From positions 26,177,866-26,241,865 of the forward strand of contig JALGQZ010000008.1 of NCBI GenBank assembly GCA_023105745.1: a stretch of 64,000 bases of DNA. The letters run 5' to 3'. A program made the translations under genes and the position numbers. The notes beneath the pieces were generated by a model. It did not search any database. It was not told the DNA's origin and saw only the letters and a program-made list of their open reading frames with translations. How positions within the stretch are numbered: the stretch's first letter is position 1; every line of letters starts with the position of its first letter. Of this stretch, positions 1 through 14,729 are shown in pieces. Origin of the DNA: Austropuccinia psidii. Taxonomy: Eukaryota > Basidiomycota > Pucciniomycetes > Pucciniales > Sphaerophragmiaceae.

Positions 1-3000
1 TGATACCATGATAAATTGAATTCCATTGCCATTACTATGCTGGTAATGCTATAAATGATAATTTCCTCATTGATTTTAGAAAAAGGTTGATTTCACATTA
101 ATAAAATCCATAAGGATAAAAGTACTTAACAAAGGGGATATATGTTCAAAATTAGCTTATGAACAAACACACAGTTTTGAGATGATTTCTGGATTATATT
201 GAAATAAATTTAAAATAAAATTCAAGTAAAAAAAATTCCAAAATAATTTCAAAACAAACATTTAATACACTTAAAATCCCAATCATAAACTGTGCCTAAG
301 GCTTTGAATAAGATAAATTATTACTAAGCCCTAAAACACCTCAAACATGCAAGAAAATTACCAAAAAAATAGAGTAAAATGATAAAATCAAGAGGAATTA
401 ATGTGGGAAAAGACAACTCCAATGGATTCCCCCTAGGCTTCCGAAATGTATAAATAGAGAATATCTCTCCCCTTAATAAATCCAAATCCCAAAAGAATAA
501 GAATAATTCATCCCTCACCTGGGAAGTAGCCCATTATAGTATAGTTTTATTGTATTTCCAAGTAGCTAAGCTAAGAGGTATTAAAGTTTTGAAAACTTCC
601 TCAGTAGCCAAGATCTTCTGAAGCTTATGATTTGAAAAAAATCTTTATAGTTATCAGAAAATTATTTATCAATTTCTAAAAACATCTTACCATTATCAAT
701 TTTTTTCGATAAATTATTACCCATTATATTCTAAATTTATTATCACACTTATTCTATGTCACCAAAACCCTAAACTGGAATAAGAATAATTTTTTAAAAA
801 ACGAACAAAAAATTATTTAAATATTTCAATATTATTTTATCTAAACAGAGCTATTATTTTAAATTAAAAAAATTAAATTTATCCTAAAGAATAAATTTTT
901 TAATAATTTAACACCAAGGAAAAAAAGTTATTAACAAAAATTTAGTAAAGGAAAACATTACAACTAAATAAGCTTCCCATTGAAATTTTTTAAATAAACA
1001 ATATTAATGAGACTTATATCATTTATTATTTATTATTTAACATTTATTCAATAGGGATAATTAAATACTTCTTAATACATCTTCTATAGCTATAATTCCA
1101 TTTACACAATTTTCTTTTTGGATTGTAACATCAAAAAAAAATGTTTCAGTACTCTGTGAGGGGAAGGAAATACACCCTTGTCACCCTTGGTTACAGAATT
1201 TATTAAAAATTTAAAATTAGTTAGCTTCCATTTCCTCCTACAGTTACTTCCTCATTCTAATTCCACAAAAGAGAAATTTCAAAACCACCAAAACTCATAT
1301 TATAAAACCCCCCATTTTGGGGTCTCTCACTTCCCAAAAGAATTACATGCAAATTTATGCATGGTAATAATTGACTTTGATTTCTTTTATATCATATTAA
1401 ATCTTTGAATAAAGTAAATATCATAAATTGATTATAGTAAGGAAATAAAATGAAATAATAATGGAACACAACAATATTTAATACAGAAAATATTTCAAAA
1501 AGGAAAATGATTTGAAATTTAAATAATCCAAAAAAAGAGGTTTATTTGAAATTATTGTGAAATTGATAATCAAGCAAGAAATTAAAGACCTATAGTCTTT
1601 CACTCAACTGATCAGCCTCCTTTTATTAGAAAGAAAGTGCATATATCAAAAGACAATTTAGTTCTTTTTTAAACTTCTCACAGTTTTAGGATTGGAATGG
1701 ATGTCTCTTCAAAGTAGACTTCCTCTTTTTTGAGGGTTAAAATACTTTTGTTAAAATCTCTCCATGGTAGATAAGGTATTGTATTAATTTTACTTTTCTG
1801 GATTGAGAAAATTCACCACCAAAATTAAATTTAAATGGGTAATTAACCCAAGGGTTTCTTAGCACTTATTTTATTTCTTGAAAGATTCTGATTTCAATGG
1901 GAATTGAATCTCCTTCTGGAATAATTTTTGAATTATACTAACAGTTTGTTCTGCAATAATTCTCAATGTAATTCCAAGAAATTTGACAAAGAAAAATCAC
2001 ACTTAGATGATATAGATCTTGAATGTAGTTTGAGTTACCATTGGTGCTATAGTATTGAATTGATAATCTCATCAAATGATTTGGATACTATTCCTTGAAT
2101 TATTGGATAATTTCAGAATAAAGGGGCTTCAAATAAAAAGTTAGATTAGGACTCAAAAAAATAATGATAATGTTTTCAAGTGAGTATTTAGGTGTTCTGT
2201 GTCCCTTGAAGGTGTGTAATAGAAAGAGGATCTTCCTGTTTCTGTCTCAGATCTCATTATTCCATGCAGTGATCCATTTTTGGAATATCATTAGGGTGAT
2301 ACATGCCTTTTTTAATATGATAGTACTGGTCGCCTAGCTGGAATACATACTTCTTCTGGAAGAAGTGTGAACTTTTCATTTCCCTATAAAAATGAAAGGA
2401 AACTGTTGAGTGAAATTTGAATTGCATTTGAATAAATTTTCTAACCTTGTTTTTCTTGACCTGATAGCTTTAAAATGATTATATTCCAACCCCTTATTGG
2501 GAGCTCTATTGATAAGAAAAATAAGAAATTATTAAAAAAATAATATTACCAAATGAAAAGATAGAATTAAAAACAGAACAGCCAAATATCATTTATTTTG
2601 AAAACGTAACATGGATTGTATTATTATGGGATAGGACCCAGATAGTCAATCTAATTAGTAACTCAAACATGGTCAGTAGCATTTGCTTCAAAATAATTCT
2701 TATAAATTTGTGATTATTTCTGGTTCTTGAGTGGTTCAAGAAATGAATTAGATAGGCTTAATGAATTATTTATTGGAATTCCACACAAATGGGAAAGGTC
2801 TTTCCCTTTTTCCAAAAGAGAATACCCAGTGAGAATTAACATTTTGTTGAAAGGCTTATTGGATCCATTCATTACAACATGTCATCAACTTTGACATTCT
2901 TTACAGTCATTACTCAATTCATATTTATTATACTATGGCTTTTAACTTCTTTGAATATATTTGTTTCATTTTTGAGCCATCCTGAAATTTTGGGCTGCTT

Positions 3001-5249
3001 TAAGGTGAGGGTAAATATGGTCAAAAAATTGGAAGTTCTGTTTTTTCTTCCAATTATTATACTACCAATCCAAAACATTGTGTTTTGAATATAGAGTAGC
3101 CACATGTGTACTGTATGTTTCTTTTATTTTAGGTTTCATCTCATTTTATTTTTGTAAGTCTTTTATTTTTTATAATAATTTGTCTTTTTTTTTTAGCACA
3201 GAAAATGTTAACCTGATCACAAAGGTGAATCAGTGCATGATTTTTTGATTTCTGATAATAATAAAGGATGTGAAATATTAATTCTATTAGATAAATTGTT
3301 TGATGATGAAGTGCTATCTAATAAAGCTTATTTTATGGTAAAGCCACTTCTTTTCTTTTTAAAAGGCTTGTATTCCTTTTGATTTAAGGGTTTCTCCAGT
3401 GTGTTGAGGCTTTCTCCAAGCTGGTAAAGCTAAACTTTATCAATAGTTCTGAGGAGTATTGAAAAACCAGGTTCTTGTTGAGATTGTGACAAAATATTTT
3501 ATTTCCACTTTGTGTGGCAAAATGTGGCTCTTACAGTGGCCCAGGAAGGTTGAGGGAAGGAATTGGGGAAAAAGGTAATTCAAAACTATGGATCTTGGGA
3601 CCTAAGCTGAAGCTTTGTGAACCAAAATGGAATGGGTAAGCTTATTGAAAAGGTTTTGGGTTATAGGCTTTTCGTAAGTGGGAACCAGCCAAGTGGATGG
3701 AGAACCACATGGGCTTTCACAGGTTATTGTTTCTGGTAGGCATGGGTTTAGAAAAGTCTGAGTGTTCCATAAAGCTGGGCGTTTTTGTGTTTTTTGAAAA
3801 AAGGAGTCTAAATTGAGACCCCATAAACACGGCTATTTTAGCTTAATGTATATAATAAAATAAATAAATAAATAAGATTTTATGACTGAGAACTAATAAA
3901 GCTTTAATTTATGAAACTTATTTAACTGAAAAAACCATTTATATTATAGAAAATTTCTTTCTTTAAAAAAAAGGGAATTTATTGACAATTAAACAAAATG
4001 AAACACCTAAAAAATAAATAATTGTAAAAAAATCATCATTAAATTAGTCCTTCCTTTTTGTTAACTTTGGAAAATGTAAATAAATGTTCCTTTTTTCAGA
4101 ACTATTTGAGCGTTTGAGTTAAAAACTTCTTTTATTGACTTAAACACATTTTAAGAGAATATCACCAAATAATCTATTTATTTTTGGGAAGAAATAGATT
4201 CTAAAAATTAAGAAATATTCCACAAGCATGATAAGGTTTTGTTTGATTAATTTCTTTTTGTGCTTGATTTGAATTGATTAAAAAGAAAAAATATATCATA
4301 TTACATAGAAAATAGTAATAATAATAAAATATTTATATCAATTTAAGGAGAGAATATTATTAATTCAATTAGGATAATTTAATAAATCTAGATTCAAAGA
4401 ATATAGGAGATCATTTAATATTTAATATTAAATGTGCAATATATTTTTTCAAAGGTATTATTTTTAACTAAAAATTTGATAAAATTTACTATAAATCTAT
4501 ATAAAAAGAAGATTATTATAATCGGTTGTTTCTTTTTTGCAAAAAAATATGTCAAATTATGATCAAATCAGAAATTTAGTTCAAAGAAAAAAATATTTTG
4601 AAAGGTGAAAAAATTTCATAGAATTGAAGAGGCCTTCCGAATAAATTCCCTGACATTAAGCCTACAACAATTCAAAGGAATATAAGTAAGGTGTTTAACA
4701 AATGTTAATTCCTTCTATAGACATGTATTTCTAAATTAAATCCTTCTATTTATTACTAAATCCATGCCCACAGGGTGTGTAGTTCTGCTATAATTTGAGA
4801 GGAAATAATTTAAAAGGGGCTTAATATTCTTAGAAAACAAATAAAGAAAATTTTAATTGCTATGAAAAAATAGATAATCAATAAAATTCATCCTTTTTTA
4901 ATTTTATTTGCGTTTGAGCTAAGTAATGTAGCTAGTTTCAACTGCGTGATTGTTGTTCAAAATGTTTAGATTGTTTTTATTTTACTTCCCATTTTGAAAA
5001 ACTAACAATTATGATACCTTAGTATTGGAATAAGAATATTTGTAAGAATTCTAATTACTTGGCTAATGAAGGTTTCCTTTTCTTGACCTAATATCTTCTG
5101 GATCCAATCAATCTCTTTAAAAACTGGGATAAAAAGGAAGAAGTATATTCTTAGAATATTTGTTTCCAGTTTATTGAGGGCGAGGAAGTGATATTATTTG
5201 ACTTAATTCTTTTTTCAAATCTGGGTCAGAAGCTGGATTCCATTAAGGT
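1..5249. other. AT-rich gene-free DNA
   Basis: No supported gene. The stretch is strongly A+T rich, with stops in all frames every few tens of codons. A short AAAT microsatellite lies near 3850-3873. Patches around 2160-2360 and 3400-3800 are less A+T rich and may be old coding relics, but no frame gave a family I could name. Confidence 0.6.
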
Positions 5250-8200
5250 TCCTCGAGTTCAATTCCTGAAATTTTTAATTGTGGTTTGATTAAAATAATA
5301 AAGAAGGGAAATAAAATTATAAATACACAGTCTTAAAAGGTGATTTTGAGGCCCACTATTTCTTCTTTAATAGAGGCCAAGATTCATTCAATATACGGAT
5401 ATCTCTTGAAGTCTTTAAGTAAAATCTCCTGCTCTCAGACATTGAATTTATCATCAATACATTTAAAAATAGATTTCTATAGGCAGAAGAAATAAGAATA
5501 CTAAAATATTATTTTGAAGAAAATTGGTATCCATGTTTTAAAGTTCAAGTGATTGGTATATCACCTAAAAGTCAAGGAATGTTGTGAACTGTGAGAAAAC
5601 CACCAACCTAGAAGCTGGGTTGGTGGAATTTTGATTTGATAAAAAAGTTTTCAAAATATTTTTTATTTTTTCCTCTCAAAAAATTTATAAAATTGAGCTC
5701 TTGTGGTAAGATATTCAGACATTGAGATATTATTTGTACTTTGAATATCCTGATTATCAACATAATCACCCTCTAGTGGTGAATCACTTAGAAAATGGTG
5801 GTTTCTGCACATAAAGAGAATAACTATTATTCTGAGAAATTCTTCCACTTCATGAGAGCTTGAATAGTTTGATTGATAGTTTAAAATATCATCTATTGAT
5901 AAAGAATAGTTTGAAAGAGGCTTATAAATATATTCATGACTTATTGGAGGTAAGTTTTGTAACATGTCTGTATTATTTCTATGGAGAACTAAATAAAATA
6001 AGGCTAATTGAAAAGGGTTACCATTTCCATGAGAAAATTAATTTACTATGTGCTCTATCCAGCTCTCCTGATTATTGCTGTGGTATTTTTTCTAAAAGAT
6101 AGGAGGCTAAGGAGGTAATTTATATTTTTTTCATGGGTGTTCCAGTAAGGAATAAATTAATTGATGTCTTTAAACTCATGAAGGATTTCTAATAGTGAAT
6201 CCTTACTAAAAAGATAGCCAGAAGAAAAAAAATGTGGCAATTAAGAAAATCATAAAATGTTACAGAATAATAGAGGTCACCTATACTGAAGTTTCTTAAT
6301 CCAAAAAAAGACCATATCATTCGTTTTTGAAGATACAGTATCGTTTTCCATTCTTGTTGGCTTTGATTATATTCACAAATAGATGATAGCTGGCTATGGA
6401 AATGTATGGATTGTGGGAATAGTCTAGTTGGAGTTACTTTCGATTGCATACTTCAGATTAAATGACCTTTAGTATTGAGGAAGGTTTATGAAACCATATC
6501 CATTTTTCTGAATTTGGGATTAGTATTGGTAAATATATGATTAAATTTTCATGATTATTCTTTGAAGAGAAGGAGGAGAAACTTTAAGAGTTAACATTTG
6601 AGTGATTAAGTGTTTGAAAGATGAGTAAAATAGCCTCAATTTGCTTTCCAAGGCCCATTTAATCAGTAAGTATACATCCCATGGGTGTATCAGTACAAAA
6701 GGGAGTAAAGTGTGTTGTGGACTTTGAAGTAAGAATATGCTCAAAAACATATCTTCTGGATGGCCTTTCTGAGAAATTTACCCAAAGTTTCATGTATTAT
6801 TTGAGATTTTTAATTTTCAAGTCAAGGCAGAATGCTATACCTTTTTTTATGCTGGTGAAAGCTTCTAGTAAGATGTGAAATGAGCTTCTCAAAGAAAGGA
6901 ATATTGGTACAACTAGGTATTCCTAATAGTTTTGAATCAATTGGTGTTCTGAAAATGTTTGGAGAAGAAGAATAAATATAATTTGATATTAAGAGGGGAA
7001 AGATAGAATTATTGCTCTTTTAATAGTGCCCAGGCTCGCTAAGAAATACAAAGTTGTGGGAGATTGGGTGAAGAAGGGGTGTAATTTGAGGTTTAAATGC
7101 AAACAGACACATTAAAAGATTTAATTTGAGTTCACTTTTACATGTCCTAAACTCAAATTACTAGATTTCTTTGGATGTTCTTTTTCCACATTCAAAAAGC
7201 ATCTGAAACTCTTAATGAGCTAGGTGCTCCTAATAGTGTACATAAGATGTGTTCAAGGATTATGGAGAGGGCTTACAAATATTTAGTATTACTATTGGTA
7301 TAAACAAGAATATGATAATTATTGTGAATACATAGAATCCATTGGGTGGACTGAATTGTGATATAAAGAGTAGTGGCAGGGATTCTGATAAAAAACGTTA
7401 TTTCAGAAGGCAACTATGAAGGATAGAATATCTTAGTAAAGAAAATTGAGTATGTTTTTTATTTGAGGTGAGTAAAGAGGAAAAATGAGCTCACAATGAT
7501 TTTGGGCTTTATATACCCTCTGTATGTAAGATTACTTGTGGTCAATGTTTGTACATGAATATTGCATATATGAAAAATGGAACTGGAAGATTATGGAAGA
7601 GAATATTTGATATTAAATTCAATTTCTTGAAGTACCATTGGTATTCCAAGGTCCATTTCAAGCTGGTAACTATCAAAGTTCTTACAAACCACTTCCTCAA
7701 GAATCAGATTCGGAATTGGATCCAAAAATGAGGTTTTTATTTGAAATTACAACCATTAAATACTCTCTGGTAACCAAAATGTGAACCTCTGGGGCCACTG
7801 TAATGGGATCTCCCTGAGGTGAGATGTGTCCTCAAGTACTGGGCTAAGAGAGTCTGGTATTTGACCATTTTTTAATCTGTATCATCCTGGATCAAGTTAC
7901 TCAAATTCAAAAGAAATTTATATCAGTCAGTATCTTCATAAATTATTTTATCAATAAACTCACAGTTAGAGTAGCCAGGAGTGGAAGGTTCATTAACAGG
8001 ATCCTCCAATCCAAATCCTCCACATATCTTGAAACTACTCCACAATATTCTTCCTGTCTCTGGGAATCTACTGTTTGATACAGATCAGTTTAGAATTTAC
8101 ACCTGGTGGAACTGGAAGTGACATATTGAAAACATGGAATTACTTTCTTCTGAAAATTTGTGCGAGGTGGGTCAATAGCTCTGACAGATTCAAAGAAATT

Positions 8201-8480
8201 ATCACTTCAATTGGTATTGTAAATATCAGTAGGGGAAATAATATCTTTAGGAAGATCACTTGAGAAATCAAAAAATCCAGCACAATAAATAACAGCAGAT
8301 GGGGGATCAAAGTGATCAGAGTCATACAGATATTTCAGTCTTGAGCTCATCTTCAAAGTCAAAATCAAAGCCAGGACAATGAAAAAAAAACAAAATTTTT
8401 CTTCAAATTCCAAGTGAGAAAATTTCAAGAAATACAGAAAAATTTGATCCTCAACAAGTTGAAAAAAATTTGAAGACATT
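5250..8480 (-). pseudogene. SNF2-family DNA helicase/translocase relic
   Basis: Decayed gene for a SWI2/SNF2-type ATPase, the family that remodels chromatin or acts in DNA repair (Rad5/Rad16-like) in the nucleus. Read on the minus strand, helicase landmarks appear in the right order and spacing. An HQ..K..GIAF stretch sits near 6840-6860. Motif I reads GCILTD-stop-MGLGK at 6643-6684. Motif III reads FLTGTP at 6132-6155. A linker LPPISHEY lies near 5930-5955. Motif V reads ILASIK..IVGLK at 5343-5384. Motif I to LTGTP is about 185 codons, normal for the family. An acidic, Ser/Pro-rich N-terminal region occupies about 7750-8480. Stops and frameshifts break every domain and the DEAH box is not recognisable. 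The total of about 3.2 kb fits a protein of about 1,000 residues. The family call is fairly secure; the subfamily and the exact ends are not. Confidence 0.6.
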
Positions 8481-9228
8481 GAAGAAAAATCATCAAAAAG
8501 CTGGTTTTATGGCAAAATTAATCCATTTAAAGCATTTTGCACATTTTCATGCATTTATGTAATTTCAATGAATTTTGCACTATTTTTAATCATTTTTGCT
8601 TATTTTCATGCAATTATGAAATTTTTATGCATATTTATACCTTTCCTTAGCTTTTGACATTTTTATGAATTTTCAATCTTTTCACTGATTTTGCACTTCA
8701 TGAAATTGTGTGAAAATGCCTCTTAAGCCCCAAAATAATAAAGAGAGGGTGAGTTCTCAGAATTCCTCATAATTTAATATTATTAATCCAAAATCAATCA
8801 CAAAAACAATTCTTTTAATGACTTGAGGCATTTAGAAGGGAAAAAATCAAATAAAGTGTTAGGATAAGGGTAAAGGTTTATGGATAACAACAAGCCCAGA
8901 TAATCAAAAATTGCAAATGACACATTGAATAAATTACAGAAATTCAGGTTTAATTAAGAAAAATCAAAATCAAAATTCAAAGAAGAACAGAAATAAGGGA
9001 TATAAAGGTCCAGAGTAAAGTAAAGGAAGAAATAACTACTCTTAAATGTAATTTTGAAAGAATGATTATGAATAATAAAGGAGTAAATATTCTTTGGAAG
9101 ATGAGCCAATGATAAATTAGAGGGAGGAAGGGGAAATGAACTGAAAACTTAAGAATTTACCTTTTTATTATTATAAGGAGGGGGATGATTCTACATCCTT
9201 GAATAAAGGGTCGAGGAAATCCATTTAA
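8481..9228. other. intergenic, degenerate short repeats
   Basis: No gene seen. At about 8524-8720 the short motifs ATTTTGCAC and TTCATGCA recur two to four times, suggesting a decayed tandem repeat just upstream of the helicase relic. The rest is AT-rich. Confidence 0.4.
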
Positions 9229-9922
9229 TCAGAAAGGGGGATCATTGAGTATGCACTAATGCTAATCAGAAAGGGCTTTAATTGAATATTCCCCAACGCA
9301 GTTCAATTACAGGTTGAAACAAATAAATGCTTAGACCCAAGACAAGTTACCAGCCCTGAAAAAACCATGAAGAAGAATAATTTATTGTATACACCAATAT
9401 AGGCTCATTATTCACTCCAGTTCAACTGGTAACAACTCAATTCAGATTTGATACTCTAACAGGGTCTGTGCCTCATATAGACCCTGACTCGAGCCTTGAA
9501 TTTCTAAAATATACCAGCATCTCTTCAATCGCCCATGGTTTTACCTCATTTTAATTGATATCTTGGATTTATTATTATTTGTACTTCATTTTCTCCTCAG
9601 AATATCATATTTTTAATATTTAAGGTCAGTATTTTTCTTCCCTTACCTGTTCAGTGGAGTTCTGGTGGATATATCCTAATCATTGATTCTCTTCTGTATG
9701 AACAGGTTGGAAAAGTGATGCAGTATTATTCTGTGCTTAGCTTTTTATTTTCATTTCTGTATCAGTGACTTTTCCTTTACTTCATTTATTTTTTTTATTA
9801 GGAACTTATCCATTTGAATTTTCTCTCTCATAATCTTGGATAATTTCATAATTTGAGCTTTACCTCATTGGGTATTCTCACTGAGTTCCAGGCAAACTTC
9901 ACTTGAAAGAGCTCCTGTGACA
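9229..9922 (+). repeat. solo LTR, element 4 family
   Basis: Reads as the reverse complement of the LTR at 44358-45080. Shared blocks include TTGGATTTATTATT, the CTGTTCAGT..AG.C.TGGTGG block near 9650, and GAACAGGTTG near 9708. It ends in CTGTGACA at 9922, matching the CTGGGACA end of the other copy. TTTAA lies at 9224-9228 and again at 9923-9927, a plausible 5-bp target duplication. The left terminus is decayed (TC, not TG), so the start is approximate. Similarity is roughly 65-75% by eye. An 8-bp hairpin (CAGGGTCT/AGACCCTG) lies at 9460-9486. Confidence 0.6.
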
Positions 9923-12900
9923 TTTAAATCAGTATATAACTTCAATAGCCTAAATGAAATCGGAAAGATAAAAAAGTAAAAGAACAGAAAGAATTCCTAT
10001 CTTCCCTAAAAGGAGGAAAATATTAAAAACCAGTTTCAAACTGATAATTTTGCATAAGATATAATGAAAGCCCAAAATTTGGGAATAATATTGAATTATA
10101 ACCATGAGGCAAGTTTCAATTTTGGGAGTATACATATAGACATTGATATGCAAAGAATAAGATTTAAGAATTATATAAATAATTCAATTAAGGAAGTCCT
10201 TCTTTCCCATATTTACCATTTAAGTATGCACATTAAAGTTCTTCACACACATATTTTCAGGCTTTAGCTCCCAATCTCAAAATATGAGAAGTTTTGCTGT
10301 AGAATTTATTCCAAAGGGATGCAAGGATATTATCAAAATCTACATCATATGATCTATATATCCCTATAAGATCAAATGGATATAACCCTGAAGTTATATT
10401 AAAAATTTTACAGAAATAGTTCAAATATTCCTCCACTCTACAATTAACCCTTTCTCAAACCATGTTTTCAAAATATTGGTGCCATTTCTGGCAGAAGATG
10501 CAATATTCAAATTCACATTTTCCCAAACAAAAACTTTATTTATTTGAAGAATTCTTAGCTTAAGAATTATTAATATTATGATACTTGTATATGTGATGAA
10601 TACGAAGGCAGTATATATATACATATACTTCATTTGAGGATGTTATATGTATGTTTCATGAATGCTTTTCTCAAGATTTGGTCTGAAAATTAGCAAAATT
10701 CTCCTTGTTTATAATTCCTGTTGCAATCGATTTTGAACATCAAATTTTGAAATTGGTCAACAGAGCTATCATTAAATTGGGTAAGCACATTATTAATGAA
10801 TCTCTATCAGAATATTTATTTAAATATTACTAAGACTTACCACGAGTTGATTTTTTACTTTACTATTATGTGGTATGTCTTAAAATAAAGGATCGGTCAC
10901 TGTTTCAAGCCTATTCTAAGATATCTCAAGTATCTTTCAGCAAAATTAGTAACTTAAATACAATAAATAAGAACAAGTTTCACAAAAAGCATGGAAATAA
11001 TCAAATTCAATCCTGGTAAACTAATTTTTACAATGTTCAAATTTTCCTATATTTCTTATATACATATTCCTTTTATGTGAATTTCGTTGTATGATATTTT
11101 ATCCAATTTAGTTTATTTTCATTATTTGTGTATTATTTTATCATAATCTTATGTTTTTTCATTGAAATTCCTTGTGTTTCCATAAATAAAAGCTTCTATG
11201 TCTTTTTATTTTCATATATTTGAAATTTAAACTCCATGTTTGGTTTTTTCTGTACCCTCTTCCCCAATATATTCTTTTTAATTTGAGTTTTTCTTATTTT
11301 TTGTACCTTTTTACCCAATTTCTGTTTTTTTCTTAATCTTAATTTAATTTTAATCTCTTTTTTTGCTTTTAACTTTTCTCAATATTTCTTAATAGCTTGA
11401 TTCTTTGAATCTTTTTAGATTTTTGATATTCTTACAATTATTTTTATATTTTCCAAATGTTCCAAAAAAAAAATTTCCTTTCAATTTATTTCTTTTTGAC
11501 TATCTTTACTTCTTTTTGTTTCATATTTTTTTTTGTTGTTTTGTTGTTTTTTTTGCTTCATATCTGTATTTGATTTAATTAATTTTCAAATTTTTTTGCA
11601 ATTGTTCAAATTATTCAGTTAATTTTTGAAAAGAATATTCACAAAATCAAGAAAAGTATTTTTCAAAAGTTTAAAAAAAATGGAAAAATTAAATCAAGAT
11701 AAGTAAAAATTGGTAAATATTCATTGTAATAACAAAAAATCAATAACTGCAAGATTAAAAGTTGAACTAGCACGAAATGTGTGGACAAAGATACAAAATG
11801 GGTAATTGAGATAATAAAGAAGATGTAAATTAATGTAAAGCTGAAAAAAAAATTTGAAAGATGAAAATATGTAAAAGATATTCAAATTGGATAATTGAAA
11901 AAATATTAATATTAGGAAACAACCAAATTAAACTAAATCAAAATGAAATAAATAGATAATATTGTAAAAAACATCGCAATAGAAATAATTAAATAGTAAA
12001 AGCACAAATATCAAATTAAAAGATGAAAGAATAGTTGGATGTAATTCATTTTAAATCAAAATTGATGAAAAATAAATTATTAATATTCTCTTTTCAAAAC
12101 TGAACAAGGAGATCAACATTTTGGTGTAAAATATTTAAATTAGACTAAAGAAGATTTTTAATAATGAGATATTATAATTATTATATCAATGATTATTTTT
12201 CATTAAAAATATGTATCTTTCTTTTGATACCATTAAGAATAACTTACAAGGCATCTCAAAGAGTGTATAACACATTAATTGGTAAATATTTCATATTATA
12301 TCAAAATTTATGGATCAAAGTCCTTCCATCTCAATTTACTATCAAACAAAAGGGGTTAAATTATCTGATTTGGATACTTTCATATAGTCTGAATAAATGC
12401 TAATTTCAGTAATTCAGTACTTGAGTGACCTGAATTATTCCTGTTCCAATATCTCTGTTAATTATTTCTATCTGCTAATAGTTTTATTTTTCAGATATCA
12501 TAATTACAGGAATAATGTATGAATTCAAAAATAATATCTTTCAGTACACCTATGAAAACTTTTAATAATAATTAATATGTTTAAGATCTCAAATTTTTCT
12601 TTATAGTTTTCATGTCTATTTCTATCTTCTTCTCAAAGCTAAAACTGAAATTAAAACCTCAACAAAATTTAAATCAGAACTCCTTCCATGTTTTCAAATT
12701 TAATCTGGTAGCAATTTTTAGAATTCATAAGGTACACTTTTGACTTAAATTGGAAGTTTCATAATTCTTTTATATCTCATAATTTTAGGAGCTCAGGTAT
12801 CTGAAAGAATCCCCAAGGCCTAAATATATGAATATATTTCTAGGACTTTATTTTTTTTTTGTGAAGGATTCTCATTTAGTATCAATATTTCAATAATTGA

Positions 12901-14059
12901 TATTTTGGTTGTTTCTTTTGAGAAATCTGATATTTGAGCTACAGAATCAAAATTCAGAGATAATTTTGAAATCAGGAGAGCAATACCAAAACCCTTTTCA
13001 TAAAACAATCTTATTTTTTCCAACTACTGGCTTAATGTGATAATACCTATTATGGTAAAAATATTTGAAATTGGAAGAACTTATTTTTCGACACACATAA
13101 TTTAGAAGATTAAAATGAACATTCATAATCTAAATATTGACCCAAAGGATTAAAAAGTGAGAGAATAATTGAAAAAACTTCCTCTATTTGGGGTCCCAAT
13201 AATTCAAACCAGATATGAGATGATGTATCCATTTAAAAAGAATAGAGGCGTATCTAATATCTGAGTTAAATCTTTGGGAAGAAATTGGATTTTAATTTAA
13301 TTTCTCATAGATTATCTAATAGTAAAGCTCTCACCCAAGAAAGAGTAAAAACCATATGTCGATAAAAAAGAAAATATACAAACTGCATCAATTTTAATTC
13401 CATAATATAGAATTTTGAAAGATCAAAAGTATTACTTTATTCTAAAAAAAATCTTTTCTTCATTACAATTTGTCAGAACGTCCTTTTAAGCGAAAAATCT
13501 TAGGTAGACTTGTTGAGTAAAATTTTGTTTCAATCATCTGAGAAAAACTTATTATCAAGATGGAGAAATAATTCAACTTCAAGTATTATTAAAAAAGGCT
13601 TTGAATTCTTGACAAAAAATATGTCAAAATTATTGTTAGCTTAGATCAAAGATATAATTTATATCTAAGAAATATCATTGATACCACTATTTCAGCTGAA
13701 AAAAGAATTGACGGGATTACTTATTAATGAATATATATGTCAGCATTTTATTTTAAATACAACATGTAAAATATTCAAAAGAGACTCAAAAGACTAGGAA
13801 ATGATCTCAAGAAATCAGTCTTCTTCTGGATTAGAAGACTCTGGTATATCTTTTCAAAACTTTCTTTGAGAATTATCTCTTGAGTAAACCTTTTTCAGTA
13901 ATATATATTAAGCAAATCCTCTCATGGAAGCTTTATTATCAGTGGGAAGAGGTGAATCTAAGATTTCAATAGATATAATTATTTGGAATACCTAACTCTA
14001 TACAGCTCATATTTCAAAAAATACTTTAAATAATATAAAAAAAACAAAGGATTTCTCAT
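9923..14059. other. AT-rich intergenic with low-complexity tract
   Basis: No supported gene. About 11090-11640 is a T-rich low-complexity tract, followed by A-rich sequence to about 12000. Around 13440-13860 one plus-strand reading is longer than expected between stops, but I could not assign it to any family. Confidence 0.5.
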
Positions 14060-14356
14060 TTAATTCCAAAATATCAATGTTACAGGTTGAAGGAAGCTAA
14101 AATTATTTCCCATTTAGCTGGCCACTCCTTTCAGAATAGGGGCTGAAGTTTTTCAATTTTTTCCTAATAATTGAAACCTTTGAGGAATTCCCTTTTATAT
14201 TTCCATCAAAAGTCTTCTTTTACAACTCTATGGTTTATGATGAAAAATTCTTTCTGGTAAGGTCATGTACTCATGGGTGAATAAGCAACCATTTTAACAT
14301 TCAATTCAACCTTGAGGGCTGAATGAGGATCAATGATTTCTTCGCACTATATCAGT
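14060..14356 (-). pseudogene. unidentified coding relic
   Basis: One minus-strand frame reads as protein-like sequence of about 95 codons interrupted by four stops. It contains EEIIDPHSAL near the start and KEWPAKWE near the end. Base composition is less A+T rich than the flanks. I do not recognise the family. It lies just upstream of the Myb/SANT-like relic but on the opposite strand. It could be chance; confidence is low. Confidence 0.25.
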
Positions 14357-14729
14357 TTTGTAATTGGCTAGTAGTGAATGATATATTTTCACCTCTTTTA
14401 ATATATATGAGGCCATAAAATGAGAAAGATCAGAATTTTTCAGAAATAATTTTCTTTTTCAAGCTACAAGATCCAGATTCATATAATATACCCTTTTGGC
14501 CTTATTCAAAGGATTCTTGGGATTATATCATTCTTTACTTAATATATGCAATCTGTAGGTAAATAAACAGGCCTTCCAGGTTTTCCTAAAAATATCCCAA
14601 TTGGTGTTCACTAATATTAAGAAATATACAATCTGCTTCAAAAGAGAAAAAAAATCCATTTTGGGATTCATGTTTAATTCATTTTTTTCATTTTGAGACA
14701 GTTTTTTTAACTGGATATCTTGCCACCGG

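Noticed and set aside
5600..5626. 9-bp hairpin CCACCAACC/GGTTGGTGG
   Set aside because: It lies inside the decayed helicase relic, is unique in the window and has no terminator-like context.
9460..9486. Stem-loop considered as a possible tRNA piece
   Set aside because: Only one stem is present, no cloverleaf can be drawn, and it lies inside a solo LTR.
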